Source of the DNA: Acidobacteriaceae bacterium
Lineage (GTDB): Bacteria > Acidobacteriota > Terriglobia > Terriglobales > Acidobacteriaceae
Direction of reading: 5' to 3'
Assembly: GCA_003134815.1 (NCBI GenBank)
Contig: PLCO01000012.1
Location: 1 to 64,000 of the forward strand
DNA: 64,000 bases
Below are positions 26,502-34,581 of the stretch, piece by piece (the stretch's first letter is position 1; every line of letters starts with the position of its first letter). Position numbers and translations under genes: made by a program. The notes under the pieces are model-generated. The model did not search any database. It was not told where the DNA came from and worked only from the letters and a program-made list of their open reading frames with translations.

Positions 26502-27245
26502 ATGGCTTCGCTAGAAAGCGTCCGTCAGAAAATCGGCCATTGTGAATTCCATTTGAATCTCGTCAAAGCCGAGATTGACGGGTATTTGAAAGCGCACCCC
26601 GGCGAATTCGTGACTCATGCAGACAGTTGCGTTGACAAGCCCTTGTTTGCCTTTAGACCTGTGGCTCCCATCCCCGAAAAACTCAGTTTGCTCGTCGGAG
26701 ATTGCCTCCAAAATCTGCGATCCTCTCTCGATTATTTGGTTTGGGAACTTGTTTTGGTTTCTAAGAATCAACCCAGTACAAAAAACATGTTTCCGATCTG
26801 TCTCACGCCGGACAGCTTCAAGGACGCGCAACGAGGACACAGACTGGATGGTCTCAGTGCAGAGGTCGCTGCACTGGTTGACGCTTTTCAACCTTACCGT
26901 GACGGGCAGCCAGGTGGGACGAGTCTGGCCATCCTAGATGAACTCACTAATATGAACAAGCATCGGCGCCTGTTGCTCACCGAACTCAGCTCCTTCTCGA
27001 TCACGGAAGCACTTACGACTTGGGAGAGCTGGCTCAATGCTGGAATGCCTGGAGATTCCGCGATAGCACACAGCACAGATTCCGGTAGAGCCATCACGCC
27101 CGAGCAGATGGCAATGCAGGGCGATTTGGTTCAGTTTGTAACGTTCAACGAGGGAGCCATACAAGGCTTGGAAGTTGGAACCCTGATTGATACCCTCGTA
27201 AATTACGTCAAGGTTTTGGTTGACCGTTTCGCAATTTTTTTCTAG
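26502..27245 (+). CDS. hypothetical protein, AT-rich orphan
   Basis: A 247-residue soluble protein, not assigned to a named family. NLRSSLDYLVWELV near residue 75 and NMNKHRRLLL near 150 resemble a widespread set of uncharacterised bacterial proteins found in variable regions. There is no signal peptide and no recognised catalytic motif. The ATG at 26502 has only a weak upstream GGCGG. Base composition is lower in GC than the flanking genes, and the location beside a RAYT and repeats suggests acquisition. Confidence 0.6.
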   Translation: MASLESVRQKIGHCEFHLNLVKAEIDGYLKAHPGEFVTHADSCVDKPLFAFRPVAPIPEKLSLLVGDCLQNLRSSLDYLVWELVLVSKNQPSTKNMFPICLTPDSFKDAQRGHRLDGLSAEVAALVDAFQPYRDGQPGGTSLAILDELTNMNKHRRLLLTELSSFSITEALTTWESWLNAGMPGDSAIAHSTDSGRAITPEQMAMQGDLVQFVTFNEGAIQGLEVGTLIDTLVNYVKVLVDRFAIFF

Positions 27246-27293
27246 GCGGGTGGCCCACCTTACCGTCCCCGCTCTCTCCATTCAGCACGTTAT

Positions 27294-27322
27294 GGGGTGC
27301 CCCGTCCTAACTTGTTAGGGCG
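27294..27322. repeat. REP-like hairpin
   Basis: After GGGGTGCCCC, GTCCTAA pairs with TTAGGGC (one mismatch) around a CTTG loop. The GTGCCCC(A/G)TCC flank is shared with the REP at 26092. It lies in the 1.15-kb gap between the orphan gene (ends 27245) and mraZ. Confidence 0.5.
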
Positions 27323-27425
27323 AGAAGCATGAAGGTCGCCTTGCCCTACCGCCCTCATTCCGCCGTCAAGACCCCTTGCCCCAACAAATCCCCCAAACTC
27401 TTGAATCCATTCGCACGATTCTCCG

Positions 27426-27700
27426 CCCAACTTTGCCGATTAATTCCCCAAAATCACTATCCTTGACCTATATGCGGAAACTTTGCCAGCTCGATCAACT
27501 CATGCTGCGTGGTCTCATCGTGCGTCGTCGCTCCGCCTCCGCCGCGCCGGCAAAATTAATTAAAGAAAAAAACGAACCTATTTTTGGCGCAAAATTGTAC
27601 TTAACCCGTTTAGTATCAACAAAACTACCTCAAAATCCGCATCGATTTTTTGCGATTTTTTGCGATTTTTCGCGCGATTTCACCCTCAAACAGCCCCTTT
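27426..27700. repeat. AT-rich dispersed non-coding repeat, copy 2
   Basis: Same modules and order as 96-390: CCCAACTTTGCCGATTAATT, a variable middle, AATTAATTAAAGAAAAAAA (about 27555), ATCAACAAAACTACCTCAAAATCCGC (about 27616-27640), then TCGATTTTTTGCG repeated as GCGATTTTTT units. Overall identity in the shared modules is about 70% by eye. No gene is recognised between 27246 and 28397: the open frames across this copy are low-complexity and have no counterpart reading frame in copy 1. Confidence 0.6.
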
Positions 27701-28065
27701 TCCGCCCCAAAAATCGCCCCAAAACGCCTCGCTTTTTGCGCCAGTTCCGCTGCGTCTGCAGGATCCCCAACAGGCCTTCCCCGATCCCGCCCCACCCCAC
27801 CCCGTGCCTTGCCGGCACCCAGTCCGTGCCCTCACCGTGACCTGATCCCTGCCCCTGAAACCTGTTCTGACCTTGCCGAACGCTTCGGATCAGGCACCGA
27901 TCAAACTCCAATTCCTTCCACCAGATCCGCGCATTCTGCCGTTTCACTAGCTGTTTCGCTTTTTATTCTCCTACCACAGCCGCCGACACCTGTCCAGACG
28001 GGGAATCACAGCAGTAAACCCCATATCTTGTGGTGCCTCTAGATTGTTGTTCTATTAGTCGGTGT

Positions 28066-28075
28066 TTCCGCGGAA
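28066..28075. promoter_or_regulatory. TTCCGCGGAA palindrome, copy 1 in mraZ leader
   Basis: A perfect 10-bp palindrome that recurs at 28370-28379, bracketing the 330-bp mraZ upstream region. It is possibly a regulator site; no regulator is identified. Confidence 0.3.
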
Positions 28076-28149
28076 GGCCTGATTTTCCTGCACTTTCCAC
28101 CATTTTTTTGCTTGGCGGCGAGGAATATCAAGGATACTATCGAGCGAAG

Positions 28150-28184
28150 TGGAAGATTCTGGAGTGAAGTGGAACCATTTGGGC
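28150..28184 (+). promoter_or_regulatory. putative MraZ operator: four TGGRN repeats at 10-bp spacing
   Basis: TGGAA (28150), TGGAG (28160), TGGAA (28170) and TGGGC (28180) occur at exactly 10-bp intervals, so all face one side of the helix. MraZ of Escherichia coli is known to bind direct TGGG-type repeats with 5-bp spacers upstream of its own operon, which gives this same 10-bp period. The array lies 214 bp upstream of the mraZ start. Autoregulation of the cell-wall operon is therefore inferred. Confidence 0.6.
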
Positions 28185-28369
28185 CACCCAACAGCCAGTT
28201 CCTTACCTCTTGAGTTTACTCCCGTTCTTCTTTGGGGATTCGAATTCAGGGCGCAAATCAGGCTGGGGTACCAGTCTGGCTAACCCGGCCCAGTCGGTTC
28301 GATCCTGACCGGCTCAATTTTGGACCGGATGTTCGATGAGTGTTTAGTTCGCGGTACGGCGGGAAATGG

Positions 28370-28379
28370 TTCCGCGGAA
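28370..28379. promoter_or_regulatory. TTCCGCGGAA palindrome, copy 2, beside mraZ ribosome-binding site
   Basis: Second copy of the 10-bp palindrome, ending 7 bases before the GAGG ribosome-binding site of mraZ. At the RNA level it could fold and affect access to that site; at the DNA level it could bind a dimeric protein. Confidence 0.3.
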
Positions 28380-28397
28380 GACAGATGAGGCAGGCAG

Positions 28398-28865
28398 ATG
28401 TTTCGCGGCAACCATCCGGCAAAGGTCGATGAAAAGGGACGTCTCAAGCTCCCGGCTGCCTTTAAGCAGCTCCTGGATGCCCAGAACGTCGCCCAGTTCT
28501 ACATCACCAGCGCCAACGGCAAGAGCGCGGAGATTTGGCCGCTGCCGGAGTGGGAAAAGCGCGAGGCCAAGCTCATGGAGTTCGGCACTTTAAACAGCGC
28601 GGTCAACAAGTACCTCAACCAGACCAGCTACTACGGCCAGCAAGCCGAGGTGGATAGCCAGGGGCGCGTGCTGCTGCCGCAGATTCTGCGCGGCAAGGCC
28701 GTTCTGGATGCCGAGGTGGTTGTCCTGGGCAAGGGGAATTATCTCGAAGTTGTGAATCAGGCAAGTTTTGAACAGCAACTAGCGGCTAGCGCGATGACCG
28801 ACGAGGATTTCGAGAAGTTGGCCAACATCATGAAGCCGCAGACGAATGCTCAGACGAATGGGTGA
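28398..28865 (+). CDS. mraZ: MraZ, dcw-operon regulator
   Basis: A 155-residue AbrB-like DNA-binding protein, the first gene of the division/cell-wall cluster. Two SpoVT/AbrB-like repeats are visible: MFRGNHPAKVDEKGRLKLPAAFKQ at the start (motif KVDEKGRLKLP) and VDSQGRVLLPQILR near residue 80. The ATG at 28398 follows GAGG by 7 bases. It assembles into rings, represses its own operon and balances RsmH activity in E. coli. The phased TGGRN array upstream is its likely target. Confidence 0.95.
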   Translation: MFRGNHPAKVDEKGRLKLPAAFKQLLDAQNVAQFYITSANGKSAEIWPLPEWEKREAKLMEFGTLNSAVNKYLNQTSYYGQQAEVDSQGRVLLPQILRGKAVLDAEVVVLGKGNYLEVVNQASFEQQLAASAMTDEDFEKLANIMKPQTNAQTNG

Positions 28866-28883
28866 CGCCCTCAGGGGGCGCGC

Positions 28884-29777
28884 ATGACGCGGTCGCAAGT
28901 ACGCCATGTGCCGGTTCTTTTCGATGTCGTAATGGATTTTATCCACGTGCGGCCCGGCGGCACTTACGTCGACTGCACGTTGGGCCTGGCGGGACATGCC
29001 GAAGGCATCGTCAGGCAACTGGGACCTGCGGGGCATTTCATTGGGTTCGACCGCGATCCCGAGGCGCTTGAGTTGGCAAAAGCAAAGCTGGCGCAAGTTT
29101 GCGATGAGCTGGGCAGCCAGGCACCGCAAGTGAGTTTGATCGGCGAAGCATTCAGCACCATCGCCGAGCACGTGAAGCCGGCTTCGTTAGACGGTTTGCT
29201 GGCCGACTTTGGGGCAAGCAGCCTGCACTTCGATGAGGCGCGCCGAGGGTTTAGTTTTCAGGCGGACGGGGCGCTGGACATGCGTATGGATACGCGATCC
29301 GGCGCTACCGCCGAACAAGTGGTGAATGAGACGAGCGAGCGCGAGCTGGCAAATCTTATTTACGAATACGGTGAGGAAAGGAGGTCGCGGACAGTCGCCA
29401 GAGCCATTGTGCGGGGGCGGCCGGTTACATCAACGGCGCAGTTAGCCAGGATCGTAGCCTCAGCCGTCCCGCCAATGAAATTCATTCACCCGGCTACCAG
29501 AACATTTCAGGCGTTGCGCATCTTCGTTAATCAGGAATTGCAGGAAATCCGGGCTTTGCTTGAGGCCGCGCCAAATTTGCTTAAGCCCTCCGCACGGCTC
29601 GTCGTTATCAGTTTTCATTCTCTTGAAGATCGCATTGCAAAAGACAGCATCCGGGAAGGCGCGCAGAAGGGAATCTGGAATGTTTTAACCAGAAAGCCCG
29701 TAACTGCAAACGAAGACGAGATCAACCAAAACCCGCGGTCGCGCAGCGCAAAGCTGAGAGCAGCGGAACGGCAATAG
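28884..29777 (+). CDS. rsmH: 16S rRNA (cytosine-1402-N4)-methyltransferase RsmH
   Basis: A 297-residue SAM-dependent methyltransferase acting on C1402 of 16S rRNA. Motifs: HVPVLFDVVMDF near the start, YVDCTLGLAGHAEGI (SAM motif I), FIGFDRDPEAL, DGLLADFGASSLHFDEARRGFSF and the C-terminal VVISFHSLEDRIAK. The ATG at 28884 follows GGGGG by 6 bases, 18 bp after mraZ. One detail is DFGASS where many homologues have DLGVSS. Confidence 0.95.
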   Translation: MTRSQVRHVPVLFDVVMDFIHVRPGGTYVDCTLGLAGHAEGIVRQLGPAGHFIGFDRDPEALELAKAKLAQVCDELGSQAPQVSLIGEAFSTIAEHVKPASLDGLLADFGASSLHFDEARRGFSFQADGALDMRMDTRSGATAEQVVNETSERELANLIYEYGEERRSRTVARAIVRGRPVTSTAQLARIVASAVPPMKFIHPATRTFQALRIFVNQELQEIRALLEAAPNLLKPSARLVVISFHSLEDRIAKDSIREGAQKGIWNVLTRKPVTANEDEINQNPRSRSAKLRAAERQ

Positions 29778-29801
29778 ATCGGCAGATCGAGGAGAACCAA
29801 G

Positions 29802-30308
29802 ATGGCGGCATGCGCAACAACTTATTTCGAAACTGGCCGCGCCTGGAGCGCGCGGATCAACGAGCATAACGCGGCAATGATGGCGCAGCAGGCTCAGCTT
29901 CGCCGCCGCGTGCGCACGCCGGAGTTCTACTTTGCCAAGCAGTTCGACAACACCCGCCTCGTCAAGGCCTCTGATCCTGTTCGCGTGCGCGAGATGCGGG
30001 TCTTTTCCGCCGCCGTCGCAGTGCTCTTCTCACTCATCATGGTTTACGGCCTGCAGCACTTCTACGCAATCGAAAGCAGCTACAGCGTTGAGAGCGAAAA
30101 GCAGACGCTCGATCAATTGCGCGAGCAGAATCGCCAATTGCACCTCAGCGAAGCTGAACTCACGCAGCCCGGCCGCATCGATCAAATGGCGCGCCAATAT
30201 GGGCTCGCAGAAGCGCAACCTGGCCAGGTTGTTTACTCTGACGCGAGGCCAGCCTCCGGCGCGCCCACGCTTGCGCAGGTAAATTCACCCGCACCTCCAG
30301 CACAGTAG
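29802..30308 (+). CDS. ftsL: FtsL-like cell division protein
   Basis: A 168-residue bitopic membrane protein in the ftsL position. A cytosolic N-terminus of about 66 residues leads to one membrane helix (VFSAAVAVLFSLIMVYGLQHF), then a coiled-coil segment (SEKQTLDQLREQNRQLHLSEAEL) and ERIDQMAR-like GRIDQMARQYGLAEAQPGQVVY, the typical FtsL/DivIC end. The ATG follows GAGGAG by 7 bases. It is expected to bind FtsB and FtsQ and activate FtsWI at the septum. Identity rests on topology and position because FtsL sequences are poorly conserved. Confidence 0.85.
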   Translation: MAACATTYFETGRAWSARINEHNAAMMAQQAQLRRRVRTPEFYFAKQFDNTRLVKASDPVRVREMRVFSAAVAVLFSLIMVYGLQHFYAIESSYSVESEKQTLDQLREQNRQLHLSEAELTQPGRIDQMARQYGLAEAQPGQVVYSDARPASGAPTLAQVNSPAPPAQ

Positions 30309-30332
30309 ATTAAGCGATCGGACTAACGCGAC

Positions 30333-32642
30333 ATGCCGGCAGCCGCCCCATCCATCCGCAGCCGTGCCCAAACGCCCAAAGCCGTGCCGCTCAAGCGGAC
30401 GCGCTTTCTGGTCATCTGCCTCTTCTTCCTCGTGTGGGCCTTCGCGATCGCGGGCCGGCTTTTCTGGCTGCAGATCGTGCGTCACCAGGACTTCGTGGAG
30501 CGCGCGGCAAAGCAGCAGCAGCGCACCTTTGAAGTGGCTCCGCGTCGCGGCGTCCTGTATGACCGCAACCTGCGCGAGCTGGCCATGACCATCCTTGTGC
30601 CGTCAATCTATGCCGATCCCTCGCAGATTGCCGATAAGCAGGTTGCCGCACGCGCGCTCGCCGCACTGGTCCACACCGACCCTGAGGACGGGCTGACAAC
30701 CGAAGCTCAGATCGCCACGCGGCTCAATGATGGCCACAACTTTGCCTGGATCGCGCGCCGCGTGACTCCGCAGGTTGCAGCCAGCGTCAAGGCACTCAAC
30801 ATGAAGGGCATCTTCTTTCAGCAGGAATTTGCGCGCTTCTATCCTGACGACAAACTCGCCGCGCAAGTACTGGGGTACGTCGGCGCAGACGACGATGGCC
30901 TCGGCGGCCTCGAAGAAAAGTTCGACAGCGATCTGCACGGGCGTCCCGGCCTGATGTACACGGCCATGGACGCACGCCGCAAAATTCTGGGCTCAAGCGA
31001 GCATGACCCCGAGCCTGGGCGAAACCTCGTTCTCACCATCGACGAAAACATTCAGTTCATGGCCGAGCGCGCGCTCGATCACGCCATGCAGAAGACGCAG
31101 GCCCTCAACGGCACCGTGGTCGTGCAGGACGTGCATACAGGGCAGATTCTGGCCCTCGCCATTCGCCCCACCTTCGATCCCAACCAGATTCGCCACACCA
31201 CGCTCGATCAGTTGCGCGACCACGCGGTAAGCGACGTCTACGAGCCTGGCTCCGTCTTCAAGCTTGTCACCTACTCCGCCGCCATGGATCAGGCCGTCGC
31301 CAAGCCCGATGACATGATCGATTGCTCAGGCGGACAGATTACCGTCGCTGGTCAGGTCATCCACGATGACAAAAGCGATCGTGGCCTCGGCACTATCCCG
31401 GTCGCCGCAGCTCTTGCCCACTCCAGCGACGTCTGTGCCATCAAACTCGCGCTCAGGGTCGGCCCAGACAAGATGTACCAGTACATCCGGAGCTTCGGAT
31501 TTGGATCCCGGTCGAATGTCGAGCTTCCCGGCGAAACGCGCGGTCTCCTCCGCCCGCTCAAAAATTGGCGTCCGGCGTCGATCGGCTACGTTGCCATCGG
31601 CCAGGAGATCGCGGTCACTCCTCTGCAACTTGTGACAATGGTCTCCACAATCGCCAACGGTGGAACCTATCTGCCGCCGCATGTCTTGATGCAGAGCGAG
31701 CCCCTCCCCTCCGGCCTTTCAGACGCAAAGGCCGATGCGAGTAGGGCGAAGCCGGAGTTCGTCGCCAGACCGATACGTACCGATGAAGATCTGCCCGATC
31801 CACTTCCGCCCAGATCGCATCGCGTCATCAGCACCATGGCCGCCGCACAAATGCGCAAGATGATGGAAGGCGTCGTGCTCTTCGGCACAGGAAAAGCGGC
31901 TCAACTCGACGGCTACTCCTCCGGCGGCAAAACCGGCACCGCGCAGAAGATCGACCCGGCTACGCACCTCTATTCGAAGACCATGCACATTGCCTCGTTC
32001 GCGGGCTTCGCTCCGGTCAACAATCCCGACATCTCAGTGGCCGTCGTCCTCGATTCCCCCAAAGGCGCCTATTACGGCGCCTCCGTCTCCGCGCCGGTCT
32101 TCGCCGAGGTGGCGCAGCAGGTTCTCGAGTATCTCGGCGTGCAGCACGACGTCGACCTGCGCCCGGCGGACCTGGCTTCAAACAAGGACGCTCCCATCAA
32201 GGAAGACGACGCGCCTGCGCCGACCGAAGACATTCAAGCTCTCTACGAAGCCGTGAACGACTTGCCCAGCGACGATCCGCTTCGCACTCCGCCGGCGAAA
32301 ACAGCCTCACCTGCTTCGCCGGCATCCGCGCAAGCCTCGAACTTGCCCGCGCCTCTGAAAACGGGCGCTCCGATTCAGCCCACCCCCGCTGCACCTGCCC
32401 TGTCGTCTCCACAATTATCCAAATTAACGCCGACGCCCACGAATACCGTCGTCATCGCCGACGCTGCGCAATTGCGCGTGCCTTCCCTCATCGGACTGCC
32501 GATGCGCGAGATCATCGAGCAGGCAGGAAGCGCCGGCCTTCAAGTGGAGATCACCGGTAACGGGATCGCGCGTGAGCAGGCCCCCGCGCCCGGCACCATG
32601 GTGTCGCCCGGCACCAAAATCGTTGTCCGCTGCGAACGCTGA
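30333..32642 (+). CDS. ftsI: septal peptidoglycan transpeptidase FtsI (PBP3-type) with PASTA domain
   Basis: A 769-residue class B penicillin-binding protein. It has a membrane anchor (FLVICLFFLVWAFAIAGRLF), a pedestal domain (RGVLYDRNLRELA), and a transpeptidase domain with the SxxK box in YEPGSVFKLVTYS and the KTGT box in GGKTGTAQKID. The second catalytic box reads HSSDVC rather than the usual SxN. A long Pro/Ala-rich linker (about 635-700) precedes one PASTA repeat (RVPSLIGLPMREIIEQAGSAG). It crosslinks septal peptidoglycan in the periplasm. It lies 24 bp after ftsL. Confidence 0.93.
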   Translation: MPAAAPSIRSRAQTPKAVPLKRTRFLVICLFFLVWAFAIAGRLFWLQIVRHQDFVERAAKQQQRTFEVAPRRGVLYDRNLRELAMTILVPSIYADPSQIADKQVAARALAALVHTDPEDGLTTEAQIATRLNDGHNFAWIARRVTPQVAASVKALNMKGIFFQQEFARFYPDDKLAAQVLGYVGADDDGLGGLEEKFDSDLHGRPGLMYTAMDARRKILGSSEHDPEPGRNLVLTIDENIQFMAERALDHAMQKTQALNGTVVVQDVHTGQILALAIRPTFDPNQIRHTTLDQLRDHAVSDVYEPGSVFKLVTYSAAMDQAVAKPDDMIDCSGGQITVAGQVIHDDKSDRGLGTIPVAAALAHSSDVCAIKLALRVGPDKMYQYIRSFGFGSRSNVELPGETRGLLRPLKNWRPASIGYVAIGQEIAVTPLQLVTMVSTIANGGTYLPPHVLMQSEPLPSGLSDAKADASRAKPEFVARPIRTDEDLPDPLPPRSHRVISTMAAAQMRKMMEGVVLFGTGKAAQLDGYSSGGKTGTAQKIDPATHLYSKTMHIASFAGFAPVNNPDISVAVVLDSPKGAYYGASVSAPVFAEVAQQVLEYLGVQHDVDLRPADLASNKDAPIKEDDAPAPTEDIQALYEAVNDLPSDDPLRTPPAKTASPASPASAQASNLPAPLKTGAPIQPTPAAPALSSPQLSKLTPTPTNTVVIADAAQLRVPSLIGLPMREIIEQAGSAGLQVEITGNGIAREQAPAPGTMVSPGTKIVVRCER

Positions 32643-32660
32643 CTGCTGTAAGCTCACATC

Positions 32661-33002
32661 GTGACCGGCTCCACATGGCATCCGTTTGAAAATGGCGCGA
32701 CCATCGGTCACGCCGGCTCCGAAGAGGGATTCATTGTTCGCGACGAGGAACATTCCCTCGGCGCCAGGATCACACTCGAGCGCGCGGCCGGCGTCGCGTC
32801 CTTCGCCATTACCTGCGGCATCTATGGCTGGATGATGCACACGCGCTACTTCGCCGCCGAAGCGGAGGCTGAAACGCAATATAACCTGATGAAGACTTCA
32901 CTAACGGAACTTCTTGAAGCCGCCGAGCAAACTGCCGAAATCGACGGCGGCAGGCAAGTGATGTTCGACGGAATCGATAAATTCGTCGGAGACTACCCGT
33001 GA
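32661..33002 (+). CDS. conserved small protein between ftsI and murE
   Basis: A 113-residue protein starting at a GTG (32661), 18 bp after ftsI, with no strong ribosome-binding site. The stretch RDEEHSLGARITLERAAG...FAITCGIYGWMMHTRYF looks conserved, and I recall similar short proteins in related bacteria, but I cannot name a family. There is no signal peptide, and the C-terminal half is predicted helical. Its place inside the dcw run suggests co-expression with cell-wall genes. Confidence 0.6.
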   Translation: MTGSTWHPFENGATIGHAGSEEGFIVRDEEHSLGARITLERAAGVASFAITCGIYGWMMHTRYFAAEAEAETQYNLMKTSLTELLEAAEQTAEIDGGRQVMFDGIDKFVGDYP

Positions 33003-33069
33003 CCTTCGGAATTTGAAACCTAACCAGACCAGCTCCCATCCATCGCAACAATCTACAATCAACCTCGAG

Positions 33070-34581
33070 ATGAACTGGAACGATCTTGTTTCCGAAGTCG
33101 TATCTATCGGCTCTGCCGGCAGCTCCGGCGCGTCCGTCACCGGCGTTGAATACGACTCGCGCCGCGTTCGGCCCGGCGCGGTGTTCGCGGCCATGAAAGG
33201 CGGCTCGACCGACGGCAATCGCTACGTTGATAAGGCCATTGCCGCCGGCGCGCTTGGGATCATTACCGACTCCGCGCACAAATTCGACCATCTCACTGTC
33301 TACCAGCCGGGCCTTCCCGTCCTTCACGTCGAGCACGGCCGCCGAGCCCTTGCCCAGGCTTCCGCCGCTTTCTTCGGCCATCCCGAGCGCTCACTTGTCG
33401 CCGCCGGAATCACCGGCACCAATGGAAAAACGACAACTGCATTTCTGACCGAGGCGCTTTTAAACGCCGCCGCGCGTGCAAGCGTCCTGATCGGCACCAT
33501 TGAGTATCACGTCGCGGGCGAAATTCGGCCCTCAGTTCACACCACACCCGAATCGCGCGATCTGTTCGAATTAATGGCCGAAGGTGTTGCGCGAGGCGCG
33601 GAAGAACTTGTCACCGAGGTCTCAAGCCACGCGCTCGACCAGGGCCGCATGATCGGAATTCCCTTCGACGTCGCCGTTTTCACCAACCTCACGCCCGATC
33701 ATCTCGACTACCACCAGACGATGGACAACTACTTCGCCGCCAAACGCCTGCTCTTCGACGGGACCTTCTATCCACCTCCTCGTGTTGCCGTGATCAATGC
33801 GCACGATCCGCGCGCTGAGGAGTTGACGGCAGCCGCGCGCAACGCTGGCGCTGAAATTCGCACATACGGAATTGCGAACGGCGAATGGCGCGCAACCAGC
33901 TACGCGCTCACGCCTTCGGGCGCGACGATTCAGCTCGAAACTCCAGCCGGCTCGGCCTGCGTCAGTTCGCGCCTGGCCGGCGAGGTCAACATCCTCAATC
34001 TCCTTGCGGCCTTCACCACCGCGCATGCACGCGGTGTATCGTTCTCCCATCTCGCCGCTGCCGTTCCAGCCCTCCAGCCCGTCCCCGGTCGTTTCCAGCT
34101 CGTCGATGCGGGCCAACCCTACACAGTAATCGTGGACTACGCGCACACCGACGATGCGCTTCGCAATCTGACCGCGCTCGCCCGCCAGATGACCGCAGCT
34201 TCCGGCGCTCGCGTAATCACGCTTTTCGGCTGCGGCGGCGATCGCGACCGCACCAAGCGCCCTAAGATGGGTGAGGCCGCGGGTGAAGGCAGCGATTTTG
34301 TTGTGGCTACCAGCGACAATCCCCGCTCCGAAGATCCTGCGTCGATCATCACTGAAATTGAACCCGGCCTGCAGTCGTCCGGCGTCGCATACACCGTCGA
34401 AGTCGACCGCGCTTCCGCAATTCGCCTCGCGCTAGAGGCCGCCAAACCCGGTGACGTTGTTCTCGTTGCCGGCAAGGGCCACGAAAAAGAACAGATCCTC
34501 GCGGACCGAACGATCCCCTTCGACGACGCCGAAATCGCGCTTTCCATCCTTGCCCAATTGGGCTATCGTGAAGGGCAATGA
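33070..34581 (+). CDS. murE: UDP-MurNAc-L-Ala-D-Glu:meso-diaminopimelate ligase MurE
   Basis: A 503-residue cytoplasmic ATP-dependent ligase. N-terminal UDP-binding domain VTGVEYDSRRVRPGAVFAAMKG, ATP loop GITGTNGKTTTAFL, VTEVSSHALDQGR, and the C-terminal specificity motif TSDNPRSEDP. DNPR is the signature for meso-diaminopimelate rather than lysine, so the wall should be DAP-type. The ATG at 33070 (MNWNDLVSEVV) is preferred over a TTG at 33013. Its stop overlaps the murF start (ATGA). Confidence 0.95.
   Translation: MNWNDLVSEVVSIGSAGSSGASVTGVEYDSRRVRPGAVFAAMKGGSTDGNRYVDKAIAAGALGIITDSAHKFDHLTVYQPGLPVLHVEHGRRALAQASAAFFGHPERSLVAAGITGTNGKTTTAFLTEALLNAAARASVLIGTIEYHVAGEIRPSVHTTPESRDLFELMAEGVARGAEELVTEVSSHALDQGRMIGIPFDVAVFTNLTPDHLDYHQTMDNYFAAKRLLFDGTFYPPPRVAVINAHDPRAEELTAAARNAGAEIRTYGIANGEWRATSYALTPSGATIQLETPAGSACVSSRLAGEVNILNLLAAFTTAHARGVSFSHLAAAVPALQPVPGRFQLVDAGQPYTVIVDYAHTDDALRNLTALARQMTAASGARVITLFGCGGDRDRTKRPKMGEAAGEGSDFVVATSDNPRSEDPASIITEIEPGLQSSGVAYTVEVDRASAIRLALEAAKPGDVVLVAGKGHEKEQILADRTIPFDDAEIALSILAQLGYREGQ

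Noticed and set aside
27376..28042. Open frames of 130-154 codons between the orphan gene and mraZ
   Set aside because: They run through the AT-rich repeat, are low-complexity (Pro/Phe/Ser), have no ribosome-binding site and are not conserved in the other repeat copy.
28293..28309. tRNA-like T-arm (GTCGG-TTCGATC-CTGAC)
   Set aside because: Stem and loop fit a T-arm, but no matching 5' acceptor strand (complement of CGGCTCA), D-arm or anticodon arm was found in the preceding 80 bases. It could at most be an attachment-site relic.
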